From Betaproteobacteria bacterium (GTDB taxonomy: Bacteria > Pseudomonadota > Gammaproteobacteria > Burkholderiales > SG8-39): 64,000 nt of DNA. Both the position numbers and the translations under genes were made by a program. The stretch's first letter is position 1. Each line of letters opens with the position of its first letter. The stretch is taken from NCBI GenBank assembly GCA_016713125.1, contig JADJPT010000012.1:1-64000 (forward strand), given 5' to 3'. The notes below the pieces were generated by a model. That model saw nothing but the letters and a program-made list of their open reading frames with translations, did no database searches and was not told where the DNA came from. Shown here one piece after another: positions 18,673 to 28,623 of the stretch.

Positions 18673-19689
18673 TCAGTTCTTCGACTTGTCGACCAGCTTG
18701 TTCTTCTTGATCCACGGCATCATGTCGCGCAGCTTGCCGCCGACCTTCTCGATCTCGTGCTCGGCGGTGATGCGGCGACGCGAAAGAATGGTCGGCGCAC
18801 CGGCGCGGTTCTCGAGGATGAAGCTCTTGGCGTACTCGCCGGTCTGGATGTCCTTGAGCACGTCGCGCATGACCTGCTTGGTCTGCTCGTTCACGACGCG
18901 CGGCCCGGTCACGTACTCGCCGTACTCGGCGTTGTTCGAGATCGAATAGTTCATCGTGCCGATGCCGCCCTCGTACATCAGGTCGACGATCAGCTTGAGT
19001 TCGTGAAGGCATTCGAAGTAGGCCATCTCGGGGGCGTAGCCCGCCTCGACCAGGGTTTCGAAGCCGGCCTTCACCAGTTCGACGCAGCCGCCGCACAGCA
19101 CGGCCTGCTCACCGAACAGGTCGGTCTCGGTCTCTTCCTTGAAGTCGGTTTCGATGATGCCGGCCTTGCCGCCGCCGATTGCCGAGGCGTAGGACAGCGC
19201 CATCGCACGACCCTTCTTGGACGGGCTCTGGTAGACGGCGATCAGGCAGGGGACGCCGCCGCCGGCCGCGTAGGTCGAGCGCACGGTGTGGCCCGGCGCC
19301 TTGGGTGCGACCATCCAGACGTCGAGGTCGGCGCGCGGCGCGACCTGGCCGTAGTGGACGTTGAAGCCGTGCGCGAAGGCCAGTGCGGCGCCCTTCTTGA
19401 TGTGCGGCTCGACGTCGGACTTGTAGGTGGCGGCGATGTGCTCGTCGGGCATCAGCATCATGACGATGTCGGCGCCTTTGACGGCCTCGGCGGTTTCGGC
19501 GACCTTGAGGCCGGCCTTCTTGGCCTTGTCCCAGGACGCGCCGTTCCTGCGCAGGCCGACGGTGACCTTGACGCCGGATTCGTGCAGGTTCAGCGCATGC
19601 GCGTGACCTTGCGAGCCGTAGCCCACGATGGTGACTTTCTTGCCCTTGATCAGGGAGAGGTCGGCGTCCTTGTCGTAATAGACTTTCAT
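18673..19689 (-). CDS. ilvC: Ketol-acid reductoisomerase
   Basis: The enzyme isomerises and reduces acetolactate and acetohydroxybutyrate in valine and isoleucine synthesis, using NADPH and Mg2+. At 338 residues it is the short class I form. It has the nucleotide loop GYGSQGHAHALNL near the N-terminus and the acidic metal site in FGEQAVLCGG, with Glu residues of AYFECLHELKLIVDLMYEGG in the C-terminal knotted domain. The start ATG at 19689 has a GAGGAAAA ribosome site. It follows ilvH by 91 bases on the same strand. Confidence 0.98.
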   Translation of the reverse strand: MKVYYDKDADLSLIKGKKVTIVGYGSQGHAHALNLHESGVKVTVGLRRNGASWDKAKKAGLKVAETAEAVKGADIVMMLMPDEHIAATYKSDVEPHIKKGAALAFAHGFNVHYGQVAPRADLDVWMVAPKAPGHTVRSTYAAGGGVPCLIAVYQSPSKKGRAMALSYASAIGGGKAGIIETDFKEETETDLFGEQAVLCGGCVELVKAGFETLVEAGYAPEMAYFECLHELKLIVDLMYEGGIGTMNYSISNNAEYGEYVTGPRVVNEQTKQVMRDVLKDIQTGEYAKSFILENRAGAPTILSRRRITAEHEIEKVGGKLRDMMPWIKKNKLVDKSKN

Positions 19690-19780
19690 GGTTTTCCTCG
19701 GTTTCTGGTGATGTCTGCTTGATTGTCCGTGCGGGTGCGGCCGGCGCGCCGAAACTGCCGGGGCGCCGTACCGCCGATGC

Positions 19781-20272
19781 TCAGACCCGGAGTACGCGGT
19801 TGCCGCGGCCGATGCCGGAGGCGCCGGTGCGCACGGTTTCGATGATGGCGCCCGCGTCGAGCGCCTGGATGAACGCGTCGAGCTTGGCGCAGTCGCCGGT
19901 CAGCTCGATCGTGTAGGTGTTGTCGGAGACGTCGATCACGCGGCCGCGGAAGATGTCGGCCATGCGCTTCATGTCCTCGCGCTCCTTCAGGCCGGCGCGC
20001 ACCTTGATCAGCATCAGTTCGCGCTCGATGTGCTCGGCCTCGGACAGGTCAACCACCTTGACCACCTCGACCAGCTTGTTCAGCTGCTTGGTGATCTGCT
20101 CGATGACGTCTTCGGAGCCAGTGGTGACGATGGTCATGCGCGACATCGAGGGATCCTCGGTGGGCGCGACGGTCAGCGATTCGATGTTGTAGGCGCGCGC
20201 CGAGAACAGGCCCGAGACGCGGGACAGTGCGCCCGCCTCGTTCTCGAGGAGGATGGAGATGATGTGGCGCAT
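19781..20272 (-). CDS. ilvH: Acetolactate synthase small (regulatory) subunit
   Basis: This 163-residue protein has an N-terminal ACT domain (ISILLENEAGALSRVSGLFS, ARAYNIESLTVAPTED) and a C-terminal ALS_ss_C domain. It binds the large subunit, raises its activity and makes it sensitive to valine. The ATG at 20272 overlaps the last base of the ilvB stop (TGATG), so translation is coupled and subunit ratios are matched. No frame problem is seen. Confidence 0.97.
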   Translation of the reverse strand: MRHIISILLENEAGALSRVSGLFSARAYNIESLTVAPTEDPSMSRMTIVTTGSEDVIEQITKQLNKLVEVVKVVDLSEAEHIERELMLIKVRAGLKEREDMKRMADIFRGRVIDVSDNTYTIELTGDCAKLDAFIQALDAGAIIETVRTGASGIGRGNRVLRV

Positions 20273-21998
20273 CAAAGGTCCTCTGAGCCCAGCAACATTT
20301 CGGTCAGGCCCTTGCCGGCCTTGACCATCGGCCACACGTTCTCGGTCTGGTCGGTGATGAAATCCATGAACACCAGGCGATCCTTGAGGCGCATCGCCTC
20401 GCGCAGCGCACCCTCGACGTCGGCCGGCTTGTCGATGCGCATGCCGACGTGGCCGAAGGCTTCGGTCAGCTTGACGAAATCAGGCAGCGCGTCCATGTAC
20501 GACTCGAGTAGCGGCCACCGTAGTCGAGCTCCTGCCACTGCCGCACCATGCCCAGGTAACGGTTGTTCAGGTTCACGATCTTGATCGGCATGCGGTACTG
20601 CTTGCAGGTCGAGAGCTCCTGGATGCACATCTGGATGCTCGCCTCGCCGGTCACGCAGGCGACCGTGGCGCCGGGATTCGCGTACTGCACGCCCATCGCC
20701 GCGGGCAGGCCGAAGCCCATGGTGCCCAGACCGCCGGAGTTGATCCAGCGGCGCGGCTTGTCGAAGCGGTAGAACTGCGCGGCCCACATCTGGTGCTGGC
20801 CCACGTCGGAAGTCACGAAGGCGTCGCCGCCGGTGGCCTCCCAGAGTTTCTCGATCACGAACTGCGGCTTGATGATCTCGGAGTTCCGGTCGTACTTCAG
20901 GCAGTCCTTGCCGCGCCACTCCTCGATCTGCTTCCACCAGGCGGCCAGATCGGCGGCGGCAACACGCTTGGAACCGGCGCGCAACAGCTTCAGCATCTCC
21001 TCGAGCACCTCCGGCACATGCCCGACGATGGGCACGTCGACCTTGACGCGCTTGGAGATCGACGAAGGGTCGATGTCGATATGGATGATCTTGCGCGGGT
21101 TCTGCGCGAAGTGGTCGGGGTTGCCGATCACGCGATCGTCGAAGCGCGCGCCCACGGCGAGCAGCACGTCGCAGTTCTGCATCGCCATGTTGGCTTCGTA
21201 GGTGCCGTGCATCCCCGGCATGCCGAGGAACTGCTTGTCGCTGGCCGGATAGGCACCCAGGCCCATCAGCGTGTTGGTCACCGGATAGCCCAGCAGCCGG
21301 ACGAACTCGGTCAGTTGCGGCGCGGCGTCGGACAGGATCACGCCGCCGCCGGTGTAGATCATCGGGCGCTTGGCCTCGGTGAGCAGTTGCACGGCCTTCT
21401 TGATCTGGCCCGCATGCCCCTTGACCACCGGGTTGTACGAACGCATGGCCACGCTTTCCGGATACAGGAACTCGTGCTTGGCGGCGGTGATGTCCTTGGG
21501 AATGTCGACCAGCACGGGGCCGGGCCGCCCCGAGGTTGCCAGATAGAAGGCTTTCTTGATCGTCGCGGCGAGGTCCTTGATGTCCTTCACCAGGAAGTTG
21601 TGCTTCACGCAGGGGCGCGTCACGCCCACCGTGTCGACTTCCTGGAAGGCGTCCAGCCCGATGGCGTGCGTGGGCACCTGGCCGGACAGGATCACCATCG
21701 GGATGGAGTCCATGTAGGCCGTGGCGATGCCGGTCACCGCGTTGGTCACGCCGGGACCGGAGGTCACCAGGCACACACCGACCTTGTTGCTGGCGCGCGA
21801 ATAGCCGTCGGCCGCATGCGCGGCGCCCTGTTCGTGGCGCACCAGCACGTGCTTGACCTTGTCCTGCTTGAAGATCTCGTCGTAGATGTTGAGGACCGCG
21901 CCGCCCGGATAGCCGAAGACGAACTCGACGCCCTCTTCCTGCAAACAGCGGACGACGATTTCGGCGCCGGTGAGCTCCAAGCCTTTGACTCGATCCAT
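20272..21998 (-). CDS. ilvB: Acetolactate synthase large subunit (frameshifted)
   Basis: This thiamine-diphosphate enzyme forms acetolactate or acetohydroxybutyrate from pyruvate. Visible features are the catalytic Glu56 in VRHEQGAAHAADGY, the FAD-binding middle domain and the ThDP site from TSDVGQHQMWAAQFY through GEASIQMCIQELST to NLNNRYLGMVRQWQ. One base is missing near 20505; restoring it gives YSESYMDALPDFVKL and the normal C-terminus ending in LGSEDL, about 575 residues. It is the first gene of ilvB-ilvH-ilvC. The 177 bases between it and the divergent sigma factor must hold both promoters, but I find no clear consensus there. Confidence 0.96.
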
Positions 21999-22175
21999 GG
22001 GGGTTCGCGGAATCAGGGAAAACCTTGAAGATTAATGACTTGTTGCGATGCGGTCAAGAGCGAAAGGCCCGGCACACGAAGTGCCCGGAGCGATGCCGCG
22101 GGGGTTTTGATACCATCGCTGAAATATTCGGTCCTGCGGTCCTGAACGGGCCGAACAGGAACACAAGGGGACATC

Positions 22176-22745
22176 CTGGCTTCACCGAGCGAACTGTCGG
22201 CATTTCTTGCCGGCGTCGAGCGCCGCGCGTACAAGCAGGCGGTGTTCGCGGTCCGCGATACCGAGTCTGCGCTCGACATCGTCCAGGACGCGATGCTCAA
22301 ACTGGCCGAGAAGTACGGCGACCGTCCCGCCGGCGAACTGCCGCTGGTGTTCCAGCGCATCCTGCAGAACGCCATCCGCGACTTCTTCCGGCGCAGCAAG
22401 GTGCGATCGCTGTGGACCACCCTGCTCGGTTCGATCGGCGCGGGCCGTGACGGCGAAGACGACTACGATCCCCTGGAAACTTTGCAGGTCGATCCGCAGT
22501 CAGAACATTACGCACAACCCCCGGCCCAACTGGAGCGCAGCCAACTCCTTGAAATTCTTGAGCAAGAGATCTCCAAGCTGCCGACTCGTCAACGCGAAGC
22601 CTTCCTCATGCGTTACTGGGAGGAACTGGATGTTGCGGAGACCGCCAGAATCATGGGCTGCTCGGAGGGTAGCGTGAAAACGCATTGCTCCCGGGCAACG
22701 CATGCTTTGGCGGCCGTATTGCGTTCTCGCGGCATATCACTATGA
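22176..22745 (+). CDS. RNA polymerase sigma factor, ECF/RpoE-like
   Basis: This is a sigma-70 family protein of the ECF group. Region 2 is seen in SALDIVQDAMLKLAEKYG and region 4 in KLPTRQREAFLMRYWEE, followed by AETARIMGCSEGSVKTH. With a CTG start at 22176 the product is 189 residues and begins L-A-S-P-S-E-L, matching the usual M-A-S-x-x-E-L start of relatives; AAGGGG lies just upstream. A GTG at 22242 would cut into the conserved part. The next gene encodes a small membrane protein (DUF3619) that probably acts as its partner or anti-sigma factor. Confidence 0.9.
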   Translation: MASPSELSAFLAGVERRAYKQAVFAVRDTESALDIVQDAMLKLAEKYGDRPAGELPLVFQRILQNAIRDFFRRSKVRSLWTTLLGSIGAGRDGEDDYDPLETLQVDPQSEHYAQPPAQLERSQLLEILEQEISKLPTRQREAFLMRYWEELDVAETARIMGCSEGSVKTHCSRATHALAAVLRSRGISL

Positions 22746-23152
22746 TGAAGATAGACTTTTCCGGATACGACATGAACGAACTGCGATTCGGCGAGAGGGT
22801 GCGGCAGACCCTGAACCAGGGCATGCCGCTGAATGCGGAGATTTCCGAGCGCTTGCGCGCGGCGCGCGAGCAGGCCCTGCAGCGCCAGCTGCTTGCCCGG
22901 CCCGAGACTGCGCCCGCCTGGGCCGACAACGTGCTCGGCCGCTTCGGCGGCCTCGGCGGCTTCTCGCTGCGCGTCCTGGTTCCGTTTGCGATGCTGGTGA
23001 TCGGCCTGCTGGCGATCCAGGCCTGGCAGGAAAAGCTGATCGTCGCGGAGGTCGAGGAGATCGACGCGCAGTTGCTGACCGACGACCTGCCGATCGACGC
23101 CCTGCTCGACAAGGGCTTCGAAACCTGGCTCAAGAAGCGCTCCTCGCTCTGA
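22742..23152 (+). CDS. DUF3619 single-pass membrane protein, probable sigma partner
   Basis: The protein has about 137 residues, with a cytosolic helical N-terminal part (NELRFGERVRQTLNQG), one membrane helix near the middle (VLVPFAMLVIGLLAIQAW) and a short acidic C-terminal domain rich in Leu and Asp. This layout, and the overlap of its ATG with the sigma factor stop, fit an anti-sigma-like regulator, though binding is inferred. ATGs at 22742, 22745 and 22772 are possible; the last gives the start seen in most relatives. Confidence 0.82.
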   Translation: MMKIDFSGYDMNELRFGERVRQTLNQGMPLNAEISERLRAAREQALQRQLLARPETAPAWADNVLGRFGGLGGFSLRVLVPFAMLVIGLLAIQAWQEKLIVAEVEEIDAQLLTDDLPIDALLDKGFETWLKKRSSL

Positions 23153-23168
23153 CGGGGATCCGTCCCCG

Positions 23169-23786
23169 GTGAATCCGCCCGCGCCCCGCACCCTGCTGCA
23201 CCGCCTCGCGGCGCTGCTGTGCATGCTCGTGCTCGCCGGCAGCGCATGCGCCGCACCCGCGGCCAAGAAGAATCCCTCCTGGGGTGAACTGAGCACCGAG
23301 CAGCAACAGGTGCTGAAGCCGCTGGCCAGGGACTGGGACAGCCTGGACGCCTCGCAGAAGTCCAAGTGGGTCGGGCTGGCCAAGCGCTATCCGGCCATGC
23401 TGCCGGCGGAACAGAAGCGCCTGCAGACGCGCATGGAAGCCTGGGCCAAGCTCACCCCGGAACAACGGCGCGTGGCGCGCGATAAGTACCGCAAGATCGG
23501 CAAACTGCCTCCCGAGAAGCGCGAGGCGGTGACCCAGGAATGGCGCGAATACCAGCAGCTTCCCGAGCACGTGAAGAAGAATCTCGCCGCCGAACAGAAG
23601 AAAAAGCCGGCCAAGACGCAGACGCGGGCCGAAGTGCGCAAACGCACCAAGACCGCCAAGCAGGCACCGCCGGCGAACGCGCCCGCTCCGGCGCCGGTGA
23701 TCGAGGAGGCTCTCGCGGCGCCGGCCGAACCTCTGCCGCCGCCTGCCTCGGCCGCCATCCCGGCTGCCACCCCGGCCGCGGACTGA
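23169..23786 (+). CDS. DUF3106 secreted protein
   Basis: This 205-residue protein has a signal peptide (LAALLCMLVLAGSACAAPA). A helical middle contains repeated L-T-P-E-Q-type units, such as LSTEQQQVLKPLARDW, KWVGLAKRYPAMLP, LTPEQRRVARDKYRK and LPPEKREAVTQEWREY. The C-terminal tail is rich in Lys, then Pro and Ala, and is probably disordered. The repeats recall Spy/CpxP-like periplasmic helical proteins, so envelope stress is a reasonable guess given the sigma factor next door. The GTG at 23169 is the start. Confidence 0.85.
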   Translation: MNPPAPRTLLHRLAALLCMLVLAGSACAAPAAKKNPSWGELSTEQQQVLKPLARDWDSLDASQKSKWVGLAKRYPAMLPAEQKRLQTRMEAWAKLTPEQRRVARDKYRKIGKLPPEKREAVTQEWREYQQLPEHVKKNLAAEQKKKPAKTQTRAEVRKRTKTAKQAPPANAPAPAPVIEEALAAPAEPLPPPASAAIPAATPAAD

Positions 23787-23793
23787 ATCCCGC

Positions 23794-24315
23794 TTGATTC
23801 CGCCCGCCCAGTCCGCCCCCACGGCGGCGACGCCCGGGCTCGCACGCCGCTTCGCCAGCATGCTCTACGAGGCCGTGTTGCTGTTCGCCGTCGCGTTCCT
23901 CGGCACCTGGCTGTTCCAGTTCGCCGCAGGCAGTACAGAACTTGCAGGCTGGCGGCGCTTCGCCCTGCAGGGCTACCTGGGCGCACTGTTCGCGGCCTAT
24001 TTCCTGTGGTGCTGGCTGCGCGGCGGGCAGACCCTGGCCATGAAAGCCTGGCGCATCCGCCTGGTCTCCGCCAGCGGCGGCGGCATCGCGCCGGGCCGGG
24101 CCCTGCTGCGCTTCGCGCTCGCCCTGCTGACCGTCGGCGGCTTTGCGCTGGCGGTGCTGGCGGCGGTGCGCGAGGGCAATGCGCTGCTCAGCCTGGCGCT
24201 GACTGGACTGGCCGGCACGGGACTCGCCTGGGCGCTGGTCGACCGCGACCGGCAATTCCTGCACGACCGCCTGGCCGGCACGCGGCTGGTGCTGGTGGAG
24301 CCAGGCAGCGACTGA
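23794..24315 (+). CDS. RDD-family membrane protein
   Basis: This 173-residue protein has about four membrane helices. It carries the family hallmarks: an Arg and two Asp positions in LARRFASMLYEAVLLF, GQTLAMKAWRIRLV and the C-terminal DRDRQFLHDRLAGTRLV. RDD proteins are proposed ion or metabolite transporters, but this member's cargo is unknown. The start is TTG at 23794. It converges on lptG, with only 18 bases between the stops and no evident terminator. Confidence 0.9.
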   Translation: MIPPAQSAPTAATPGLARRFASMLYEAVLLFAVAFLGTWLFQFAAGSTELAGWRRFALQGYLGALFAAYFLWCWLRGGQTLAMKAWRIRLVSASGGGIAPGRALLRFALALLTVGGFALAVLAAVREGNALLSLALTGLAGTGLAWALVDRDRQFLHDRLAGTRLVLVEPGSD

Positions 24316-24333
24316 ACGCCCGGTGCCGAGCGC

Positions 24334-25410
24334 TCAGCGCCGCTCGACCCACCACATCATCAGCATCGCCGCCAGCAGGAAGCCCAGGCTGGGGACCACC
24401 GCCGAAGCCACCGGCGGCCAGTTCTGCAACAAGCCCACGTGCGAGAACAGGCTGTTCAGCATGTGGAAGATGCCCAACATGATGCCGAGGAACACCTTCA
24501 CGCCGACCAGTCCGGCGCGTGCGTGCATGTAGGCGAACGGCAGGGCGAGCGCCATCATCACCAGCGACGCCAGCGGGTAGACCAGCTTCTTCCACATCGC
24601 GATCTCGTAACGCTCGGTCTTCTGCCGGTTGCCGGCCAGGTGCTCGGTGTACTTGTACAGACGCCAGGCCGACATGCGCTCGGGCGACACGATCAGCACG
24701 TTCAGAAGATCCGGGTTCAGGCCCGAACGCCATTCGGCCTCGGCCATGCGCTGCACGCGTGGCCCCTCGGCGGTGAATTCGGTGCGCGCGACTTCATGCA
24801 GGCGCCACAGGCCGGCGCCCTGATACTCGCCGCGTTCGGCGGCGCTGACCTGTCGCAGCTTGTAGTCGGCGTCGAACTCGTAGATGGACAACCCGGTCAG
24901 CACGCTGTCCTGGCGCGCCTCGCGCACGTTGATGAACGAGCGCTCGTCCTTGAACCACAAACCGGATTTCATCTGCTGGCCGATCAGCGAGCTCTTGGCA
25001 CGCAGCTTGAGTGTCTGTGCGGCCTGCTCGGTCAGCGGCGCGACCCATTCGCCGACAACGAAAGTGGCGACCACGAATACCAGGCCGACGCGCCCCAGCA
25101 TGCGCACGGCCTGCAGCGGTGAGAGGCCGGCGGCGCGCATCACCGTGTACTCGGAGTTGCTGGCCAGGTGCGCAAGCACGTACAGCGTGGCGATCAGCAC
25201 CACCACCGGAAACAGTTCATAGGCATGCGCCGGCACCGATAGCGCGACGAAATACACCACTTCGCGCAGGTGGTACTCACCCACGCCCAGGTCGCCGAGT
25301 TCGTTGATCAGGTCGAAGAACGCGAACAGGGCGAGAAAACCCAGCAGCACGAACGCCGTCGCGCCATAGATCTGGCGGGCCAGGTAGCGGCTCAGGGTGC
25401 GCGCGGCCAC
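24334..25410 (-). CDS. lptG: LPS export permease LptG
   Basis: LptG is an inner-membrane subunit of the LptB2FG transporter that extracts lipopolysaccharide and feeds it to LptC. At 358 residues it has two groups of membrane helices around a periplasmic beta-jellyroll. It opens with TLSRYLARQIYGATAFVLL, contains ATLYVLAHLASNSEYTVMRA, the coupling-helix region, and ends with helices including LASLVMMALALPFAYMHARA. The start is GTG at 25410, directly after the lptF stop, as in a joint operon. Confidence 0.96.
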   Translation of the reverse strand: MAARTLSRYLARQIYGATAFVLLGFLALFAFFDLINELGDLGVGEYHLREVVYFVALSVPAHAYELFPVVVLIATLYVLAHLASNSEYTVMRAAGLSPLQAVRMLGRVGLVFVVATFVVGEWVAPLTEQAAQTLKLRAKSSLIGQQMKSGLWFKDERSFINVREARQDSVLTGLSIYEFDADYKLRQVSAAERGEYQGAGLWRLHEVARTEFTAEGPRVQRMAEAEWRSGLNPDLLNVLIVSPERMSAWRLYKYTEHLAGNRQKTERYEIAMWKKLVYPLASLVMMALALPFAYMHARAGLVGVKVFLGIMLGIFHMLNSLFSHVGLLQNWPPVASAVVPSLGFLLAAMLMMWWVERR

Positions 25411-25411
25411 G

Positions 25412-26487
25412 CTAGCGCCTGAACCACATGCGCAGCCAGCCCATGCGCTGCGCGAACAGCACGGCCAGCACGAGGAGCATCACCGCGTGCACCAGCCACC
25501 AGCCCAGCGAAAACGGCAGCCGGCCCTGCGCAACGCGCGCCTGGCTGAGCGAGATCAGGTTGGAGTAGATGATGTAGGTCAGCAGCGCGAGCAGCAGGTT
25601 CACCGAGCGCCCGGCACGCGGGTTCACGAAACTCATGGGTATCGCCGCCAGCGCCAGCAGCAGCGCCGACAGCGGCAGGCCGATGCGCCACATCAGTTCG
25701 CCGAGATTGGCATTGGTGGGGAACTCGATGAGCGCAGAGGTCGACAGCGTGCGGTGCGTGGCTTCGGGCAGATCACCTTCCTTGGCTTCGATGCGTGTCA
25801 GGTACCGCTCGAACTCCATTACCCGGTAGTCGGCCTGTCCGGGCGTGCCCTCGTAGCGCCGGCCGTTGACCAGCACCAGGAAACGGTCGCCGTTCTCGGC
25901 CACCTCGACATACCCTCTCTGGCTCACCATCACGCCCAGCTTCTGGTGCTGGATCGAATTCACGAACACGTTCTGCACGGTGCCCGAATCGCCGGCGATC
26001 GATTCGACGAAGAACACCCGGTCCTTGTTGGTCGATTCGCCGAACACCCCCGGATCGACCCGCGAGACCTCGTCGCGGCTGTCCACGCGCGAGCGGTACT
26101 CCTCGCTCTTGCTCGCCGCCCAGGGGGAGATGAACAGCGACAGGCCGGCGATCAGCACCACCAGCGGGCCGGCGAAGGTCAGCACCGGTCGTATCCATGC
26201 CGCCACCGAGAGGCCGGAGTTGAACCAGATCACCATCTCCGAATCGCGATAGCTGCGCGTCAGGGTCAGCAGCACGGTAATGAACACCGTAAGCGAAAGC
26301 AGCACCGGCAGCACGTTCAGCGCGAAGAAGCCGAGGAAGGCGATCACCGCGTCGGAAGGGATCTTGCCGCCCGCAGCCTGGCCCAGCAGCCGGATCAGGC
26401 GCGTGGTCAGCGCGATCAGGAACAGGGTCATGAACACCGCGCCCGCGAGGCTGGCGAACTCCTGAGCAGCGCGCGTTGAAAGATCAT
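25412..26487 (-). CDS. lptF: LPS export permease LptF (frameshift near start)
   Basis: LptF pairs with LptG in the LPS exporter. Its helices and periplasmic domain are clear: FMTLFLIALTTRLIRLLGQA, TLTRSYRDSEMVIWFNSGLS with the coupling helix, and IGLPLSALLLALAAIPMSF. The usual start M-I-F-Q-R-A-L lies at 26487 in another frame. One base missing near 26461 joins it to the rest (LLREFASLAG). Without the fix the protein would need an improbable upstream start. It diverges from pepA across 139 bases, where the two promoters must lie. Confidence 0.94.
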
Positions 26488-26626
26488 CGTTCGGCGGCGG
26501 GCTTGTGCGTGGAGTGGTGGCTAACGGGTCGGGGGCGGAAAGCGGGGAGGATCGCATTCCCGGGCGGCGCGAATCATGCGAAGATTGCCTTCGCCGCAGA
26601 CGCACGCAAACCTCAAGGAATACGCG

Positions 26627-28143
26627 ATGGAATTTAGCATAAAAGCCCTCAGCCCCGAGAAGAAGAAAACCGCCTGCCTGGTGCTCGGCGTGCATCAGGC
26701 CGCGGGCGCGGCCGGCACGCCGGTGCTCACGCGCGCGGCGCAGGTGGCCGACCGCGCTTCGGCCGGCCATATCTCGAAACTGCTCGCGCGCGTGGCGACC
26801 TCTCCGGACGCAGCGGATCGACGCTGCTGCTGCACGGCGTGCCGGGCCTGGCCGCCGAGCGCGTGCTGCTGGTCGGACTGGGCGAGTCCGGGGAGTTCGG
26901 TGATAACACCTACCGCGACGCGCTGCGCGCCGCGGCCAACGCGCTGAAGGAACTGGGTGCGGCGGATGCCACGCTGGCCATCGCCGACCTCAAGGTGGCG
27001 CGACGCACGCTGGCCTGGAACGTACACCAGGCGGTGGGCGTGTTCCGCGAGGCCTACTACCGATTCGACCGCCTGAAGACGCAGAAGAAGGCGCCGGCGC
27101 ACAGGCTCGCCGCGGTGACGCTGGCGGTGACCTCCGGCGCCGTGCCCGCGGCGGCCGAGCACGCCTTGAAGGAAGCCGTGGCCACCGCCGACGGCGTGGA
27201 ACTGGCCCGCACGCTGGGCAACCTGCCGCCCAACATCTGCACGCCGGCCTACCTGGCCGACGAGGCGAAGAAGCTCGCGCGCGAGTTCAAGCTGCAGATC
27301 GAGATCCTCGAGCAGCGCGACATGGAAAAGCTCGGCATGGGTGCCCTGCTCGCGGTCACGCGTGGCTCGCGCCTGCCGCCCAAGCTGATCGTGCTGCGCT
27401 ACTCCGGTGGCGCGAAAAAGCAGAAGCCCATCGTCTACGTGGGCAAGGGCATCACCTTCGACACCGGCGGCATTTCGCTCAAGCCGGCCGGAGAGATGGA
27501 CGAGATGAAGTACGACATGTCCGGCGCCGGCAGCGTGCTCGGCGCGATGCGTGCGCTGGCGGGCATGCGCGCTCCGGTCAACGCCATCGGCCTGATCCCG
27601 ACCTGCGAGAACATGCCCGGCGGCAACGCCACACGCCCGGGCGACGTGGTCACCACACTGTCCGGCCAGACCGTGGAGATCCTCAACACCGACGCCGAAG
27701 GCCGGTTGATCCTGTGCGACGCGCTGACCTACGCGGAGCGCTTCGAACCCGAGGTGGTGATCGATATCGCCACGCTGACCGGCGCCTGCGTGATCGCCCT
27801 AGGTCACGTGGCTTCGGGACTGTTCGCCAACGACCAGAAGCTCGCCGATGAGATCAAGGCCGCAGCCGACGAGGCGTGCGACAAGGTCTGGCAGATGCCG
27901 CTGTGGGAGGACTACCAGGAGCAGTTGCGCTCCAACTTCGCCGACATGGCCAACATCGGCGGTCGCCCGGCAGGCAGCGTGACCGCCGCCTGCTACCTTG
28001 CTCGCTTCACGCGCTCGATGCGCTGGGCGCACCTGGATATCGCCGGCACGGCCTGGAAGAGCGGGCGCGAGAAGGGCTCGACCGGACGACCGGTGGCCCT
28101 GCTCACGCGCTTTGCCCTGCGCCACGTCGGCCGCAAGGCCTGA
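26627..28143 (+). CDS. pepA: Leucyl aminopeptidase A (frameshifted)
   Basis: This is a di-metal M17 aminopeptidase that also binds DNA in some species. The N-terminal domain starts at the ATG at 26627 (MEFSIKALSPEKKK). One G is missing near 26791; restoring it gives ARGGDLSGRSGSTLLLHGVP. The catalytic domain holds the metal ligands and lysine in VGKGITFDTGGISLKP and NTDAEGRLILCDAL, and IGGRPAGSVTAACYLARF near the end. The corrected length is about 505 residues, as normal. It leads the pepA-holC-valS series. Confidence 0.96.
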
Positions 28144-28173
28144 GTTTCCGGCCTTCCCGCCGAACGCCCCGCC

Positions 28174-28623
28174 TTGACCTCGATCGACTTCTACTTCAAC
28201 GCCGGCGACAAGCTGCAGGTGGCTTGCCGCCTGGCGGCCAAGGCCGCGGCGCAGAAGAAGCGCCTGCTGGTGTTCGCCGCCGATGCGCAGTCGGCGCGCG
28301 CCCTCGACCGCATGTTGTGGACCTGGCAGCAGTTGTCCTTCGTGCCGCATTGCCTTGCGCAGGATCCGCTCGCCGCGCATGCACCGGTGCTGATCGCCGC
28401 CGACGCCGCGCAGGTGCCGCAGTTCTCGCCGCCCGAGATCCTGATGAACCTGGGCCATGAGTGCCCGCCGCTGTTCGAGCGCTTCGACCGGCTGCTCGAG
28501 GTGGTCGGCAGCGGCGAGGAGGACCGCGCGCACGGCCGCACGCGCTACAAGTTCTACAAGGAACGCGGATACGCCATCGGCCACCACGATCTCGCCGGGG
28601 AGGCCGCCGGTGGACGGCACTGA
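28174..28623 (+). CDS. holC: DNA polymerase III subunit chi
   Basis: The chi subunit links the clamp-loader complex to single-strand-binding protein. The 149-residue protein opens with the typical IDFYFNAGDKLQVACRLAAK and has DRMLWTWQQLSFVPHCLA and the EILMNLGHECPPLFERFDRL region, with the expected length. The start is a TTG at 28174, 30 bases after pepA. The next gene begins inside its last codons at a GTG with a GGGGAGG ribosome site. Confidence 0.95.
   Translation: MTSIDFYFNAGDKLQVACRLAAKAAAQKKRLLVFAADAQSARALDRMLWTWQQLSFVPHCLAQDPLAAHAPVLIAADAAQVPQFSPPEILMNLGHECPPLFERFDRLLEVVGSGEEDRAHGRTRYKFYKERGYAIGHHDLAGEAAGGRH

Noticed and set aside
22070..22100. Possible hairpin (GGCAC/GTGCC) as an ilv attenuator
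   Set aside because: The stem is only five pairs with a bulge, lies between divergent genes, and has no T run on either side or leader peptide with branched-chain codons.
26627..26838. pepA read as a truncated or decayed pseudogene
   Set aside because: A single missing G near 26791 explains the break and both halves are fully conserved. Similar breaks across the window favour sequence error.
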